Positions 8,509 through 18,074 of a stretch of DNA of 64,000 nt are shown here, one piece after another. The stretch comes from Gemmatimonadota bacterium (GTDB taxonomy: Bacteria; Gemmatimonadota; Gemmatimonadetes; Gemmatimonadales; Gemmatimonadaceae). The notes beneath the pieces were generated by a model that worked only from the letters and a program-made list of their open reading frames with translations, was not told the DNA's origin and searched no databases. The stretch lies in the NCBI GenBank assembly GCA_040388625.1, contig JAZKBK010000006.1:544702-608701 (forward strand). Reading direction: 5' to 3'. Made by a program: the position numbers and the translations under genes. Position 1 is the stretch's first letter. Each line of letters opens with the position of its first letter.

Positions 8509-11500
8509 GTGTCGCAGGAGCGGAATGCAGAGGTCGAGCGCCTCTTCGACGAGCTCATGGAGCTCGAACCCGCCGCGCGCGAAACGCGTGTACGACAGCT
8601 GGCGTCCACACCCGATGTTTCTCCCGCTGTTGCCGGTGAAGTAACATCACTGCTCGCCGCCGCAGACCGTGCTGGTGACTTTTTGGGTGTTCTCACGCGC
8701 GCAATCGCCGACTCTGACGTCGATTGCGAGGCAGGCGAAGTCATCGCGGGACGGTACCGGCTACAGAGCCGTCTTGGCCAGGGCGCGACCGGCGATGTCC
8801 ATCTCGCATGGGACAATCAGCTCGAGCGGCCGGTAGCGCTCAAATTTCTCCGCGGCGCCGCACGCGACAACCTCACAGGACGGGCGCGCTTCCTGGCGGA
8901 GGCACGCGCCGCGGCGAAACTGGACCATCGACACGTCGCAACGGTGCACGACGTCGGTGAGGATGGACATCGACGAGCGTTCATCGCGATGGCTTACTAT
9001 CCCGGCGAAACTCTCCGTGACCGTATCGCGAAAGGTGCGCTGCCACTGGCCGACGCCCTTCGCATCGCCGCGCAGATCGCGAGCGCGCTGGACGCCGCGC
9101 ATTCGGTGGGAATCGTTCATCGAGACGTGAAGCCTGCAAATGTTCTGTTCGACGCCGATGGCGCGGTCAAGCTTGCAGACTTCGGCGCGGCGAAGCTGAC
9201 CACGGGAACCATGTCGGCGAAAGACGAAATCACGATCGGGACCATCGCCTACATGTCGCCGGAGCAGGCGCGCGGAGAGCCTGTAGACCACCGTACCGAT
9301 CTGTGGGCGCTGGGTGTGCTGTTGTACGAGATGCTCGCAGGCGTTCGTCCATTCACGGCATCGAACGCGGAGACACTGTTACGAGCGCTCGCCAATGACG
9401 AGCCGCCGCTACCACTGCCGGACGACGTTCACGCAACGTCGGAAATCCGCGAGTTGCTTGCGAGTCTCCTGACAAGTGACGTCGCACGACGTGCAGGGAG
9501 CGCAGCAATCGTGAATCACACCCTCGCCAACTACATCAACGACGATGCGAGCTCGACCACGACACGCGCATCGGCGAGCGTCGCGCTCCCGAGCCCTGTG
9601 ACGAGTTTCGTAGGGCGGGAGCGGGAAATCGCGCTTGCACGCGATCTCCTGTCGCAAACCCGCCTGCTTACGCTCACCGGTCCGGGCGGTACCGGCAAGA
9701 CTCGTCTCGCACTACAACTCGCCGCCAACCTACACGACGAGGACATCGACGGAATCTGGTTCGTACCGCTCGCGGAGATCTCGGATCCGTCCCTGGTCCC
9801 CTCGATTCTCGCACAGACCATGGGCTTGCGTGACCTCGGCGGTAGCAATCCGCGCGACCGTGTGATCGCCGCCCTGCGTGAGCGACGCGCCGTTGTAGTG
9901 CTCGATAACTTCGAGCATGTAATTCGGGCCGCGACGTTCGTGTCGGCGCTGCTCGCTCGCTGCCCTCGGGTGTCGGTACTTGTCACGAGCAGAATTCCAC
10001 TCGGCGTGCAGGGCGAGCAGGAGCTGCCCGTGCCGCCACTAACCACGCCATCCTCGACAGATTCCGACGCAGCAAGCAGCGAAGCAGTACGTCTTTTCGT
10101 GCAGCGTGCGCGCGCGGTTCGGCCGGACTTCACGCTGAACGATGACGGACTCCTGGCTGTGGCGGAGATCTGCAGACGACTCGACGGTCTTCCCCTTGCA
10201 CTCGAGCTCGCGGCGGCACGGGCGAAGCTGCTATCGCCGCGTGCGATGCTCGCTCGCCTGGAGAGCAGATTCGATCTGCTGCAGGCGGATTCTTATGACC
10301 GTCCGGCGCGTCACAGCACCATGCGAAACGTCATCGACTGGAGCTACGTACTTCTCACCGACGCGGAGCGGACGCTCTTCAACACCCTGTCGGTATTTGC
10401 TGCCGGCGTTTCGCTCGAAGCAGCAGAGGCGATGTACGATGCGACGCATCTCCGCAATGGAGATCCGCGCTCATCCTTTGCAGTACTCGATCTGCTCGGA
10501 TCACTATGCAACAAGAGCCTGCTACGTCAGGAAGAGCAATCCGACGGAGAGCCGCGCTTCATCATGCTGGAGACGGTGCGCGAGTTTGCCCTGGATCGGC
10601 TGCGCGCGGCCGGTGGCGAGACGGAGGCGCGCCGAGCCCATGCCGCGTATTATTTATCGCTGGCAGAACGCGCCGCGAGCCAGCTCCGCGGCCCCGCGCA
10701 GGCGGAATGGCTGGATCGACTCGAGCGGGAATATGCGAATTGTCGTATCGCGATTGACACCGCACTCGGCCAGACGCGCGCGCAATCGCCCGAAGGGCTC
10801 GTAACCGCGGCGCGACTTGCGATCGCGTTGCATCGGCTGTGGCTCACACGTGGACCGCTGCTGGAGGGTGTGGAGTATCTGCGGCGAGTCACCGAAGCCG
10901 CCGACGACGACGCACTTCGCGACGCCGTGAGCGATCCGCTCGACATCAAGCTGCGAGCGGGCCTGCTGAGCAGTGCCGGTCAGCTTGCGAATGTGCGCAG
11001 CGTATTTCCCCAGGCGCACGACTTCTTCGCCCGAAGCCTCGCATTGCACCGCGAGGCATGCGATGAGGCCGGCGTTGCGACGACGTTGAACAATCTCGCA
11101 TGGTCGGCGTGGATAATGGGAGACATGAACGCCGGCGAACAGATGGCCACCACGGCGATGCGGATGCACGAGAAGTCCAGCGACGCGCTCGGCGCTACGC
11201 TGTCGCTGAACACTCTCGGCTGGATCGCGATGGAGCGTGGACAATACTCCCGCGCCGAGACGTACTTCGCAAATGCTGTGACGTCACACCAACAGCGCGG
11301 TGATCGCAGAGCGGTCGCCTTTACACTGGGATGGATCGGAATACTGGCCGCCCGTCGTGGCGATTTTTCACGCGCCATCGAGCTGCACACGCGGGCGATA
11401 GACATGCTGGAACCGGTGGCCGATCAGGGTTACAGGGTTCTGAGCTGCGTACGGCTCGCAGCTGCGCGTCATGCGGCCGGAGAGCCGGGCGACCACGTCA

Positions 11501-12063
11501 CTGCGATCGAAATGAAGCACCTGCCGGAATTGCACGAGCAGGGTGGGCGCCTGTGGCCCATCGCCTACACGCTCACCGAGCTCGGCGCAATGCTGCGTGA
11601 TGAGGGTCGCTTGCACCACGCACACCGGATCCTCGACGAGGCACTCGAAGTTCGCCGCCAGACCGGTGGATTGCATGGTGTTGCAGAGGCCCGTCTGCTA
11701 CTCGGCACGGTGCTCCATGCACTGGGCGGTGAAGTTCAGGCACGGGAGGAACTCTTTCGCGCACTCACCACCGCGCGTGACTTCGGCGCAATTCCCGTCG
11801 CCATCGATTGCATCGAAGCGATCGCGACGCTCACGCTCGCCCCAGCTCGGCCCGAGCTTGCAGCGACACTGCTCGCCGCGGCTGGCCATCGTCGCGAAAT
11901 ACTCGGCGCACGCCGGGCGCCGCGGTACGACACGGCGTACGAACGATCGCGAGCGTCGTTGTCGTCCGCGATGGGAGACGACGCGTTCGCTCGCGCGTGG
12001 CGGTCAGGCGCGACAACTTCTGTCAACGACGCGATCACGCTCGCACTTCATTCGCATTCGTGA
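8509..12063 (+). CDS. Ser/Thr protein kinase - STAND ATPase - TPR regulator (PknK-like architecture)
   Basis: A very large signalling protein (about 1184 residues). After a helical N-terminus (RNAEVERLFDELMELEP) comes a complete Hanks-type kinase. It has the glycine loop GQGATGDVHLAWD near residue 90, VALKF lysine, catalytic HRDVKPANVLF near 203, DFGAAK and the SPEQARGE activation end. Next is a STAND/AAA module with FVGRERE, P-loop GPGGTGKTRLALQL near 393, Walker B-like VVVLDNFEHV and GLPLALELAAARAK. The C-terminal half is TPR-like helical repeats. The order resembles mycobacterial PknK (kinase plus MalT-like). No membrane helix or DNA-binding domain is evident. A predicted leaderless GTG start is used. 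Its end overlaps the convergent SnoaL-like gene by 29 bases. Confidence 0.9.
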   Translation: MSQERNAEVERLFDELMELEPAARETRVRQLASTPDVSPAVAGEVTSLLAAADRAGDFLGVLTRAIADSDVDCEAGEVIAGRYRLQSRLGQGATGDVHLAWDNQLERPVALKFLRGAARDNLTGRARFLAEARAAAKLDHRHVATVHDVGEDGHRRAFIAMAYYPGETLRDRIAKGALPLADALRIAAQIASALDAAHSVGIVHRDVKPANVLFDADGAVKLADFGAAKLTTGTMSAKDEITIGTIAYMSPEQARGEPVDHRTDLWALGVLLYEMLAGVRPFTASNAETLLRALANDEPPLPLPDDVHATSEIRELLASLLTSDVARRAGSAAIVNHTLANYINDDASSTTTRASASVALPSPVTSFVGREREIALARDLLSQTRLLTLTGPGGTGKTRLALQLAANLHDEDIDGIWFVPLAEISDPSLVPSILAQTMGLRDLGGSNPRDRVIAALRERRAVVVLDNFEHVIRAATFVSALLARCPRVSVLVTSRIPLGVQGEQELPVPPLTTPSSTDSDAASSEAVRLFVQRARAVRPDFTLNDDGLLAVAEICRRLDGLPLALELAAARAKLLSPRAMLARLESRFDLLQADSYDRPARHSTMRNVIDWSYVLLTDAERTLFNTLSVFAAGVSLEAAEAMYDATHLRNGDPRSSFAVLDLLGSLCNKSLLRQEEQSDGEPRFIMLETVREFALDRLRAAGGETEARRAHAAYYLSLAERAASQLRGPAQAEWLDRLEREYANCRIAIDTALGQTRAQSPEGLVTAARLAIALHRLWLTRGPLLEGVEYLRRVTEAADDDALRDAVSDPLDIKLRAGLLSSAGQLANVRSVFPQAHDFFARSLALHREACDEAGVATTLNNLAWSAWIMGDMNAGEQMATTAMRMHEKSSDALGATLSLNTLGWIAMERGQYSRAETYFANAVTSHQQRGDRRAVAFTLGWIGILAARRGDFSRAIELHTRAIDMLEPVADQGYRVLSCVRLAAARHAAGEPGDHVTAIEMKHLPELHEQGGRLWPIAYTLTELGAMLRDEGRLHHAHRILDEALEVRRQTGGLHGVAEARLLLGTVLHALGGEVQAREELFRALTTARDFGAIPVAIDCIEAIATLTLAPARPELAATLLAAAGHRREILGARRAPRYDTAYERSRASLSSAMGDDAFARAWRSGATTSVNDAITLALHSHS

Positions 12064-12532
12064 GCGAACGCTCATCGCGCATGCGCCAGCACTCTGCCAT
12101 CTTTCCGCCGTCGAACCGTACGACAACACTTTCCCATGTATGTGTCGCGGCTGCCGGTTGTTCGGGAGCCCTCATCGTCGCATGACAGTGAACCAGCCCG
12201 TTCACCGCTACAAGCAGCTCGATCGTCCAGACCGCATCCGGAAATCGCGCACGCTGGCTGCGGACACGTGAGAGAAATTCGTCTCTGCGGTGATCCCCAC
12301 CGATGCCATGTTCGATGAAGTCGTCAGCGAGGAATTCGTCCGCGCCCTCCATCATGCCGCGCTGCAGTACCTGATCGACGAATACGTAGTAACGGCCCAC
12401 GTCGGCGTCCGCGTCCGCCGTTGCTCCAGCCGTCCGGCCAGGATGGGTTGGGATGGACGGCTCTGAATTCTCGATAACGGGAATTTGCTGCATATGCCTC
12501 TTGCTCTGTCCGCGCGTGTAAGATTCCTTCAT
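12035..12532 (-). CDS. SnoaL/NTF2-like protein (ester cyclase family)
   Basis: A 165-residue protein whose C-terminal ~120 residues look like the SnoaL-like alpha+beta barrel. Visible parts include VGRYYVFVDQVLQRGMMEGADEFLADDFIEHG, then FPDAVWTIELLVAVNGLVHCHATMR and a terminal strand pair (WESVVVRFDGGKMAECWRMRDE). The Asp/His positions typical of polyketide cyclases are partly present (DDFIEHG, CHATM). The substrate is unknown. The N-terminal ~40 residues are low complexity, and translation may begin at an internal ATG (12491-12493). It is divergent from the sigma-factor gene and overlaps the kinase gene tail to tail. Confidence 0.72.
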   Translation of the reverse strand: MKESYTRGQSKRHMQQIPVIENSEPSIPTHPGRTAGATADADADVGRYYVFVDQVLQRGMMEGADEFLADDFIEHGIGGDHRRDEFLSRVRSQRARFPDAVWTIELLVAVNGLVHCHATMRAPEQPAAATHTWESVVVRFDGGKMAECWRMRDERSLTNANEVRA

Positions 12533-12612
12533 GAGCCTCGCTGGAATAAGCGAGAATTACACCCGGGATTTTCATCGAACGTGTGACCCGCACGTGGCCT
12601 ACGAGACTCCAG

Positions 12613-13194
12613 ATGCAGAATCCGCCGGACCCATCAGAAGTCACGCAGTTCCTGCGTCGGTGGCGCGCCGGTGATCAGAGCGCGCTCGACGATCTGTTGC
12701 CACGCGTGTATGGCGAGCTGCGCGAAATCGCCCGTGCACGCCTGCGCGCAGAGCGGGTCGACCACACACTGGACACCTCCGCGCTCGTCCACGAGGCCTA
12801 TCTTCGCCTGACGGAAGGCGCAACCACGGACTGGCAGGACAGAAATCATTTTTTCGCGGTTTCGTCCACCGCAATGCGCCGCGTGTTGATAGATCACGCC
12901 AAGAGCCGCCAGGCGCAGAAACGCGGCGGCGCACCTGTCCGTGTCGACGTGGACCTGTCTCAGCTCGCCGACGCCGCCGCGAGCGCGGAGTCAGACCCGG
13001 AATCGTTGCTGGCACTCGACGAAGCGCTTGCGAGACTCGCGCAAATCCATCCAAGACAGGCGAAGGCGGTCGAGCTGCGCTACTTCGCGGGACTGACGTT
13101 GGAGGAAGCAGCCGGTGTGTTGTCGACGTCCGCGCCCACGGTCCTTCGCGATCTGCGCTTTGCACAGGCGTGGCTGGCGCGCGAGTTGAGCTGA
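12613..13194 (+). CDS. ECF-type RNA polymerase sigma factor (TIGR02999-like)
   Basis: A sigma-70 family protein of about 193 residues. Region 2 is seen as LLPRVYGELREIARARLR, DTSALVHEAYLRL and NHFFAVSSTAMRRVLIDHAKSR. Region 4 is seen as LAQIHPRQAKAVELRYFAGLTLEEAAGVLSTS with a recognition helix APTVLRDLRFAQAWL. This is the ECF group that, from family knowledge, is often encoded near Ser/Thr kinases rather than with an anti-sigma factor; here a kinase gene lies just upstream. The start at ATG 12613 is preferred over 12583 because the extra 10 residues are not family-like; neither has a strong ribosome site. Confidence 0.88.
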   Translation: MQNPPDPSEVTQFLRRWRAGDQSALDDLLPRVYGELREIARARLRAERVDHTLDTSALVHEAYLRLTEGATTDWQDRNHFFAVSSTAMRRVLIDHAKSRQAQKRGGAPVRVDVDLSQLADAAASAESDPESLLALDEALARLAQIHPRQAKAVELRYFAGLTLEEAAGVLSTSAPTVLRDLRFAQAWLARELS

Positions 13195-13318
13195 GAGCGA
13201 ATCCCAAAACCTGCCAGGAGCTGCTGCTCACCTTTCTGACGGATGTGTAGCGTGATGCGACGCAATCAAACGACTTCATCGCAGTCGGGGAAGTTGTATT
13301 AGTTGCCCAGAGGCGCCT

Positions 13319-15373
13319 TCAGTTCGACACGCGAATCGGCACCCTGATGAGCAAACCCGGTGGCGCGCGGATACCAGGCGGCGGCGTACTGTTCACGTCG
13401 AGCCTGAGCAGTCCCGTATGCTGCGGTACGAATTCGAAATCGTACGTCTCACCCATGCTGATTATCAGCCGCGCCGGGCGGAGGGCTTGCGCAATCGCGG
13501 GCAGCGCTGCGCCATCCTTGGCAACCGGCCTCCAGCGCACGATCGTAGCGTCTCCACTCTTCGACGGCGCACCAACCTCGCGCGCGGTGAGCGAGACTGT
13601 CGGTGTCGGAGTCTGGGTGCTGAGGTTGAGAAGTCGAAATCTCGCTACGCGACCGACGTGTAGCACGACCGTGTCAGGATTGGCCTCTCCGTTGATCTCG
13701 AGCGGGTGTGCGGGATTGAATCGCTGACCTTTGAGAAAAAAGACATGATCATCCGGCGATGCAGCCGCGCCAGGATCCCGCACGATCAGCGCGCCCTCGA
13801 GGCCGGCCGCCTGTTGTCGCAGGTCGTCCATGTGTGCGTGATACATGAACGTGCCCGAGCGCGGTGGTGTGAACCGTGCCTCGAATGAATCGCCAGGTGC
13901 GATTTCAGGTGCCAACCGCTTGCCGTCCCCGCTGAATCCCGGCACACCATCCACGTAACTGTCCTCGACTTCAATTCCATGCCAGTGCACGCTCGTCGGC
14001 TCGGCCAGGTGATTCACGATCATGATCGAGACCGGCTCGCCACGCGTGAGATCGAGTTCCGGACTGAAGTCCCTGCCAGTGTCGATGCGACGACCGTGCT
14101 CCTCGAGCATGAACCGCATCGCCGGCAGCGTGTCCGAGCGGCCAGCGTGGTGCACCGACGAATCAGCGATTGCGATCAGGCGTAGATGCCGCGTGGCATT
14201 GGGCTCGCGGACGGCAACCATGCCTGGTCGCGAGGCGACCTCGACTCCGAGCACGAGCCCTGCCATTCCCCGCATCTGCGGGTCTTCCGTGTCGGCCGGG
14301 ATGGAATTGTTCGGTTCCGTGTGAAAGGCGAAGTGGCAGTGGAAGAGCCAGTTGCCCGGCCGGTCCGGCGACCAGGTGATCGACATGGCCGATAATGGCG
14401 ACATCAACTGGGTAACGACGTGTTGTCCTGGCTGCGGCCTGCCCTGGTAGTCGGCCAGCGGGCCTGAGAATGCATCGACGCGGTAATAGAACCCGTGGAG
14501 GTGCATCGGATGTATCTCGCTGGACGCGTTGATGACTCGCCAGTGCACCGAATCACCCACAGTCGCGTGTATCCGATCCGTGTTCGGCCACGAGCGACCG
14601 TTGATGGTGAATACCACGCGCCCAGCTTCCGTCGGTGCCACCGCGATCGGTGCGTGCGCGGTGTCTTCATACGCCGCGAACGCGGAGTCGAGCGTCTGCA
14701 TGATCACGAACACACGGTCATGCGCCGGCTCGCTCTTCGACGCCGTGTCGATCACTATCGCGCCGGCGAGAAGTCCTTCCATCAGTGCCTTTTTGCTCGA
14801 ACCGCGCGCGGTCGTCGCGCGATACCCGTAGTTGCCGGGGACGGTGGCATTCGTCGTAACCGTTTTCGTGTCGCCAGCGGGAACGACGACGGAGTCGTCA
14901 GCGCCGGTCCGGTCCGGGCCACCCCTGAGCGCCGCGGGCACCAGGAACGTGAGCGGGGTTCCAAGCGAGTTGCGGATCGAGAACCGGAGCTGCGTACCAC
15001 GCGGTACGCGTATGAACGGTCCGGGCATGAGCGGCGCCTTTCCCGGTTCGGCGAAGGCCGCGATCCGCATCGGCGGACGGTGTGGACCGTCGATGAGAAA
15101 AGCGCTCTCTTTCGCCTCGAGCGTGACCGCGAGCACGCCATCGTGCAGCACGCCGGCGCGCTCGATGTTCGAATTCGCCTGAACGAGCGGTGCGGGCGCG
15201 GACGACGTCGGTGCGCGAGCAGTGAGGACGGACCCCACGATCCCCGCCAGCGCGAAGACTGATTGCATGTGCGATGGTGCCCGCGCAACTTCCCTGATCC
15301 GCGCTGTCCAGGCTGCGGTCGATACCGAGCCCGTGCCCAGCGCCAGAACGCACATCACCGACTTGCTCAGCAT
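13319..15373 (-). CDS. Multicopper oxidase with C-terminal-type copper motifs first
   Basis: A secreted multicopper oxidase of 684 residues. The start is the ATG at 15371-15373, which has a GGGAGGA ribosome site 6 bases upstream; longer in-frame starts overlap the divergent peptidase gene. A signal peptide follows. The copper motifs are all present but in reversed order. HPMHLHGF (near residue 287) and HCHFAFH (near 342), normally C-terminal, precede HWHG (near 459) and YHAH (near 508). The first cupredoxin-like part (SIRNSLGTPLTFLVP) and the last (FRLLNLSTQT) lack copper ligands. It is divergent from the GCPII-like peptidase. It may oxidise phenolics or metal ions, but the substrate is not deducible. 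Confidence 0.9.
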   Translation of the reverse strand: MLSKSVMCVLALGTGSVSTAAWTARIREVARAPSHMQSVFALAGIVGSVLTARAPTSSAPAPLVQANSNIERAGVLHDGVLAVTLEAKESAFLIDGPHRPPMRIAAFAEPGKAPLMPGPFIRVPRGTQLRFSIRNSLGTPLTFLVPAALRGGPDRTGADDSVVVPAGDTKTVTTNATVPGNYGYRATTARGSSKKALMEGLLAGAIVIDTASKSEPAHDRVFVIMQTLDSAFAAYEDTAHAPIAVAPTEAGRVVFTINGRSWPNTDRIHATVGDSVHWRVINASSEIHPMHLHGFYYRVDAFSGPLADYQGRPQPGQHVVTQLMSPLSAMSITWSPDRPGNWLFHCHFAFHTEPNNSIPADTEDPQMRGMAGLVLGVEVASRPGMVAVREPNATRHLRLIAIADSSVHHAGRSDTLPAMRFMLEEHGRRIDTGRDFSPELDLTRGEPVSIMIVNHLAEPTSVHWHGIEVEDSYVDGVPGFSGDGKRLAPEIAPGDSFEARFTPPRSGTFMYHAHMDDLRQQAAGLEGALIVRDPGAAASPDDHVFFLKGQRFNPAHPLEINGEANPDTVVLHVGRVARFRLLNLSTQTPTPTVSLTAREVGAPSKSGDATIVRWRPVAKDGAALPAIAQALRPARLIISMGETYDFEFVPQHTGLLRLDVNSTPPPGIRAPPGLLIRVPIRVSN

Positions 15374-15578
15374 CACCGTCCTCCCGAAAGAGCGACCGCA
15401 TCGCCGTGCCTTGCGTCGTGCAACGTGGAGCGAATGTATGAGCGTCCGTTGGCCGTGGCAAGCTACGCCTGGCGAGCGGTCGACACGCAGTGTCCGCCAG
15501 CGCACATGGACCCGGGCACCCGTATATTCTGCAACGAACCCGTTCTCCAGTACCAAGCCCACAGCCACCACGGTCTCG

Positions 15579-17840
15579 ATGCGACTCATTTCCCTTCCCC
15601 TCGTCGTCTCACTCGCCGCGATCGCAGCCGTTCCTGCGACACCGACCACAATCGCGCCGTCCGGCGACATACTGGGCTTCACGCCAGCGTCGTCGCGCGC
15701 CGAGCAGGAATGGGAGACGAAGTTCCGCGCACTGCCAAGTCCGGCGCGAATGCGAGCCGACATGAAGCGCCTGACCGCATATCCGCATCACGTCGGCTCG
15801 CCGTATGATAAGAACAACGCCGAGTGGCTGCTGAAACAGTTCCAGGATGCCGGATGGGATGCACACATCGAACAGTTCGACGTGCTCTTTCCGACCCCGA
15901 AGGAACGCAAACTGGAGATGATCTCGCCGACACGTTTCGTCGCGAAGCTCGCGGAGCCACCGGTGCCCGGCGATCCAACTTCATCCCAGACGTCGCAACA
16001 ACTTCCGCCCTACAACGCCTACTCGATCGATGGTGACGTCACGGGTCCGCTAGTGTACGTCAACTACGGGCTCCCGTCGGACTACGATGAGCTCGCGCGA
16101 CGCGGAATCTCCGTGAAAGGTGCAATAGTCATCGCGCGCTACGGCAGATCATGGCGCGGAGTCAAACCCAAGATCGCCGGTGAGCATGGCGCCGTTGGCT
16201 GCATCATCTATTCGGATCCCGCGGATGATGGATACACTCAGGACGATACCTTCCCGGTCGGACCGGCTCGCGCTCCCTACAGCGTCCAACGCGGCAGCGT
16301 GATGGAGATGACTCTCTACCAGGGAGATCCGTTGACTCCGGGAGTCGGGGCGACCAAAGATGCAAAGCGTCTGGCGCTCAAGGATGTAAAGGTATTTACC
16401 AAAATCCCCGTACTTCCCATCGGGTACGCCGACGCCAAACCGCTGCTCTCTGCAATCACCGGCGACGTTGCACCGCGCGACTGGCGTGGTGCGCTGCCAA
16501 TCACGTACAAGATCGGGCCCGGCCGCGCGCGCGTTCATCTCGTGGTGAAGTCCAACTGGGACATCAAGCCGGTTTACGATGTCATCGGACGACTCACGGG
16601 CAGCACGCAACCAGATCAGCTGGTGATCCGTGCCAATCACCACGATGCATGGGTCAACGGCGCGGACGATCCGGTCGCAGGTCTCGTCGCAGAGCTCGAA
16701 GAGATGCGCGCACTCGGCGCTCTCAAGAAACAGGGATGGAATCCAAAGCGCACCATCATCTACGCCGCCTGGGACGGTGAGGAGCCCGCAGTACTCGGCT
16801 CGGCCGAATGGGCGGAGACGCATGCGGCAGATCTGAGCGAGCATGCAGTTGCATATCTCAACAGCGACAACAGCGGCCGCGGATATCTGAGCGTCAGTGG
16901 GTCGCACATACTCGAGAAGTTCATCAATGGTGTAGCGCGCGACGTGATTGATCCCGAAACCGGCGCGACACTCGAGCGCAGGATGCGTGCGGCAGAAGTG
17001 ATGCGCGCCCCTGCTGCGCGGCGCGACGCCACCCGCAAGCGCGCAGATCTTCCCATCGGCGCGCTCGGCTCCGGCTCCGATTATACGACGTTCCTGCAGC
17101 ATCTCGGCATTCCATCGATGGACCTGGGCTTTTACGGCGAGGGCGGGCGCGGCTCGTATCACTCCGCGTACGATGACTTCTACTGGTACACGCACTTCTC
17201 CGATACCAGTTTCGTGTACGGACGCGCGCTTGCGCAGACCACCGGGATGGCGGTGATGCGGCTGGCCGACGCGGATGTGATTCCGTACGACTATACGGAC
17301 CTCGCGGAAACCGTGCAGGGTTACGTAGGCGAGCTGAAGCGGCTGGCGAGCGGCATGGCCGCCGACGCGGTGGAGCACAACCGGGAAGTGCGCGACAGCA
17401 CTTTCATTCTCACGACAGATCCGCGCAATCCAATGGTCGCGCCGACCGTCGAACCCGACGTTCCAAAGCTCGACTTCTCGGCACTCGACAGCGCCACCGC
17501 GGCACTGACGCGCGCAGCAGCCGCATACAACACGACGTTCACGCACGCACTCGACGCGGCAACCACGTCGGAGAACTTCGCCGCGCTCAACACTCAGTTG
17601 ATAAAGAGCGAGCACATGCTGACGTCCGATGCCGGACTACCCGGCCGACCATGGTTCAAGCACCTGCTCTACGCACCCGGAGTGAACACGGGTTACGGAG
17701 TGAAGACCATCCCAGGCGTCCGCGAAGCAATCGAAGCGAAGAACTGGACGCTCGCAACCAGCGAAATGGCGCGCGTGTCAGCCGCATTGAACGCCGAAGC
17801 CGCGCTGGTGACCAAGGCCACCGCCGAATTGCGTCGATAA
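15579..17840 (+). CDS. Secreted M28B metallopeptidase (glutamate carboxypeptidase II-like)
   Basis: About 753 residues, the same size as GCPII/PSMA. A signal peptide (MRLISLPLVVSLAAIAAVPA) is followed by a PA domain (GPLVYVNYGLPSDYDELARRG; VKGAIVIARYG). The di-zinc M28 core follows: ANHHDAW (near residue 354), NGADDPVAG, YAAWDGEEPAVLGS with the catalytic Glu, YLNSDNS, and the final ligand in YHSAYDDF. The C-terminal ~170 residues correspond to the transferrin-receptor-like dimerisation domain. It should remove C-terminal residues from peptides outside the cytoplasm. The start at 15579 gives an immediate signal peptide; the longer reading frame upstream overlaps the divergent oxidase gene. Confidence 0.92.
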   Translation: MRLISLPLVVSLAAIAAVPATPTTIAPSGDILGFTPASSRAEQEWETKFRALPSPARMRADMKRLTAYPHHVGSPYDKNNAEWLLKQFQDAGWDAHIEQFDVLFPTPKERKLEMISPTRFVAKLAEPPVPGDPTSSQTSQQLPPYNAYSIDGDVTGPLVYVNYGLPSDYDELARRGISVKGAIVIARYGRSWRGVKPKIAGEHGAVGCIIYSDPADDGYTQDDTFPVGPARAPYSVQRGSVMEMTLYQGDPLTPGVGATKDAKRLALKDVKVFTKIPVLPIGYADAKPLLSAITGDVAPRDWRGALPITYKIGPGRARVHLVVKSNWDIKPVYDVIGRLTGSTQPDQLVIRANHHDAWVNGADDPVAGLVAELEEMRALGALKKQGWNPKRTIIYAAWDGEEPAVLGSAEWAETHAADLSEHAVAYLNSDNSGRGYLSVSGSHILEKFINGVARDVIDPETGATLERRMRAAEVMRAPAARRDATRKRADLPIGALGSGSDYTTFLQHLGIPSMDLGFYGEGGRGSYHSAYDDFYWYTHFSDTSFVYGRALAQTTGMAVMRLADADVIPYDYTDLAETVQGYVGELKRLASGMAADAVEHNREVRDSTFILTTDPRNPMVAPTVEPDVPKLDFSALDSATAALTRAAAAYNTTFTHALDAATTSENFAALNTQLIKSEHMLTSDAGLPGRPWFKHLLYAPGVNTGYGVKTIPGVREAIEAKNWTLATSEMARVSAALNAEAALVTKATAELRR

Positions 17841-17904
17841 CGCCCCCGCGCAAGAACATCCGCGCCCCGCGCTATCGACGCACCCGATTGGTGGTCATGC
17901 GTAG

Positions 17905-18060
17905 GGCGCGGATGTATCCGCGCCTGCCCATTTACGCGCGATCGAATTCGGATCACCGCGACGTATGCGCGCCCGCCCCATTTACGCGCGATCGAATCCG
18001 GATGATCGCGCCGTCAACGCGACGTACCCGCGCGCGCCGATTTACGGATTATCCAATCCG
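17905..18060. repeat. Cluster of intergenic palindromic/direct repeats
   Basis: A perfect hairpin (GGCGCGGAT at 17905-17913, ATCCGCGCC at 17916-17924) is followed by three direct copies of a motif. The copies contain TTTACGCGCGATCGAAT (17931 and 17981) and a diverged TTTACGGATTATCCAAT (18041), each followed by CGGAT. Two copies are also preceded by CGCGACGTA. It fills the space between the convergent M28 peptidase and DoxX genes. The GTAGGGCGCGGAT...ATCCGCGCC part resembles REP-like repeats seen between genes in many bacteria. No ORF is supported here. Confidence 0.65.
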
Positions 18061-18074
18061 GATCGGCACACCGT

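Noticed and set aside
15374-15763. An N-terminal extension of 130 residues for the multicopper oxidase.
   Set aside because: It overlaps the divergent peptidase gene, is Arg-rich and unlike a signal peptide; the ATG at 15373 has a good ribosome site.
16149-17615. A 488-codon minus-strand frame opposite the GCPII-like peptidase.
   Set aside because: The plus strand encodes a complete peptidase with all zinc ligands; the reverse product is unlike any family.
17905-18060. Direct repeats considered as a CRISPR array.
   Set aside because: Only three units with unequal spacing (50 and 60 bp), diverging sequence and no cas genes nearby.
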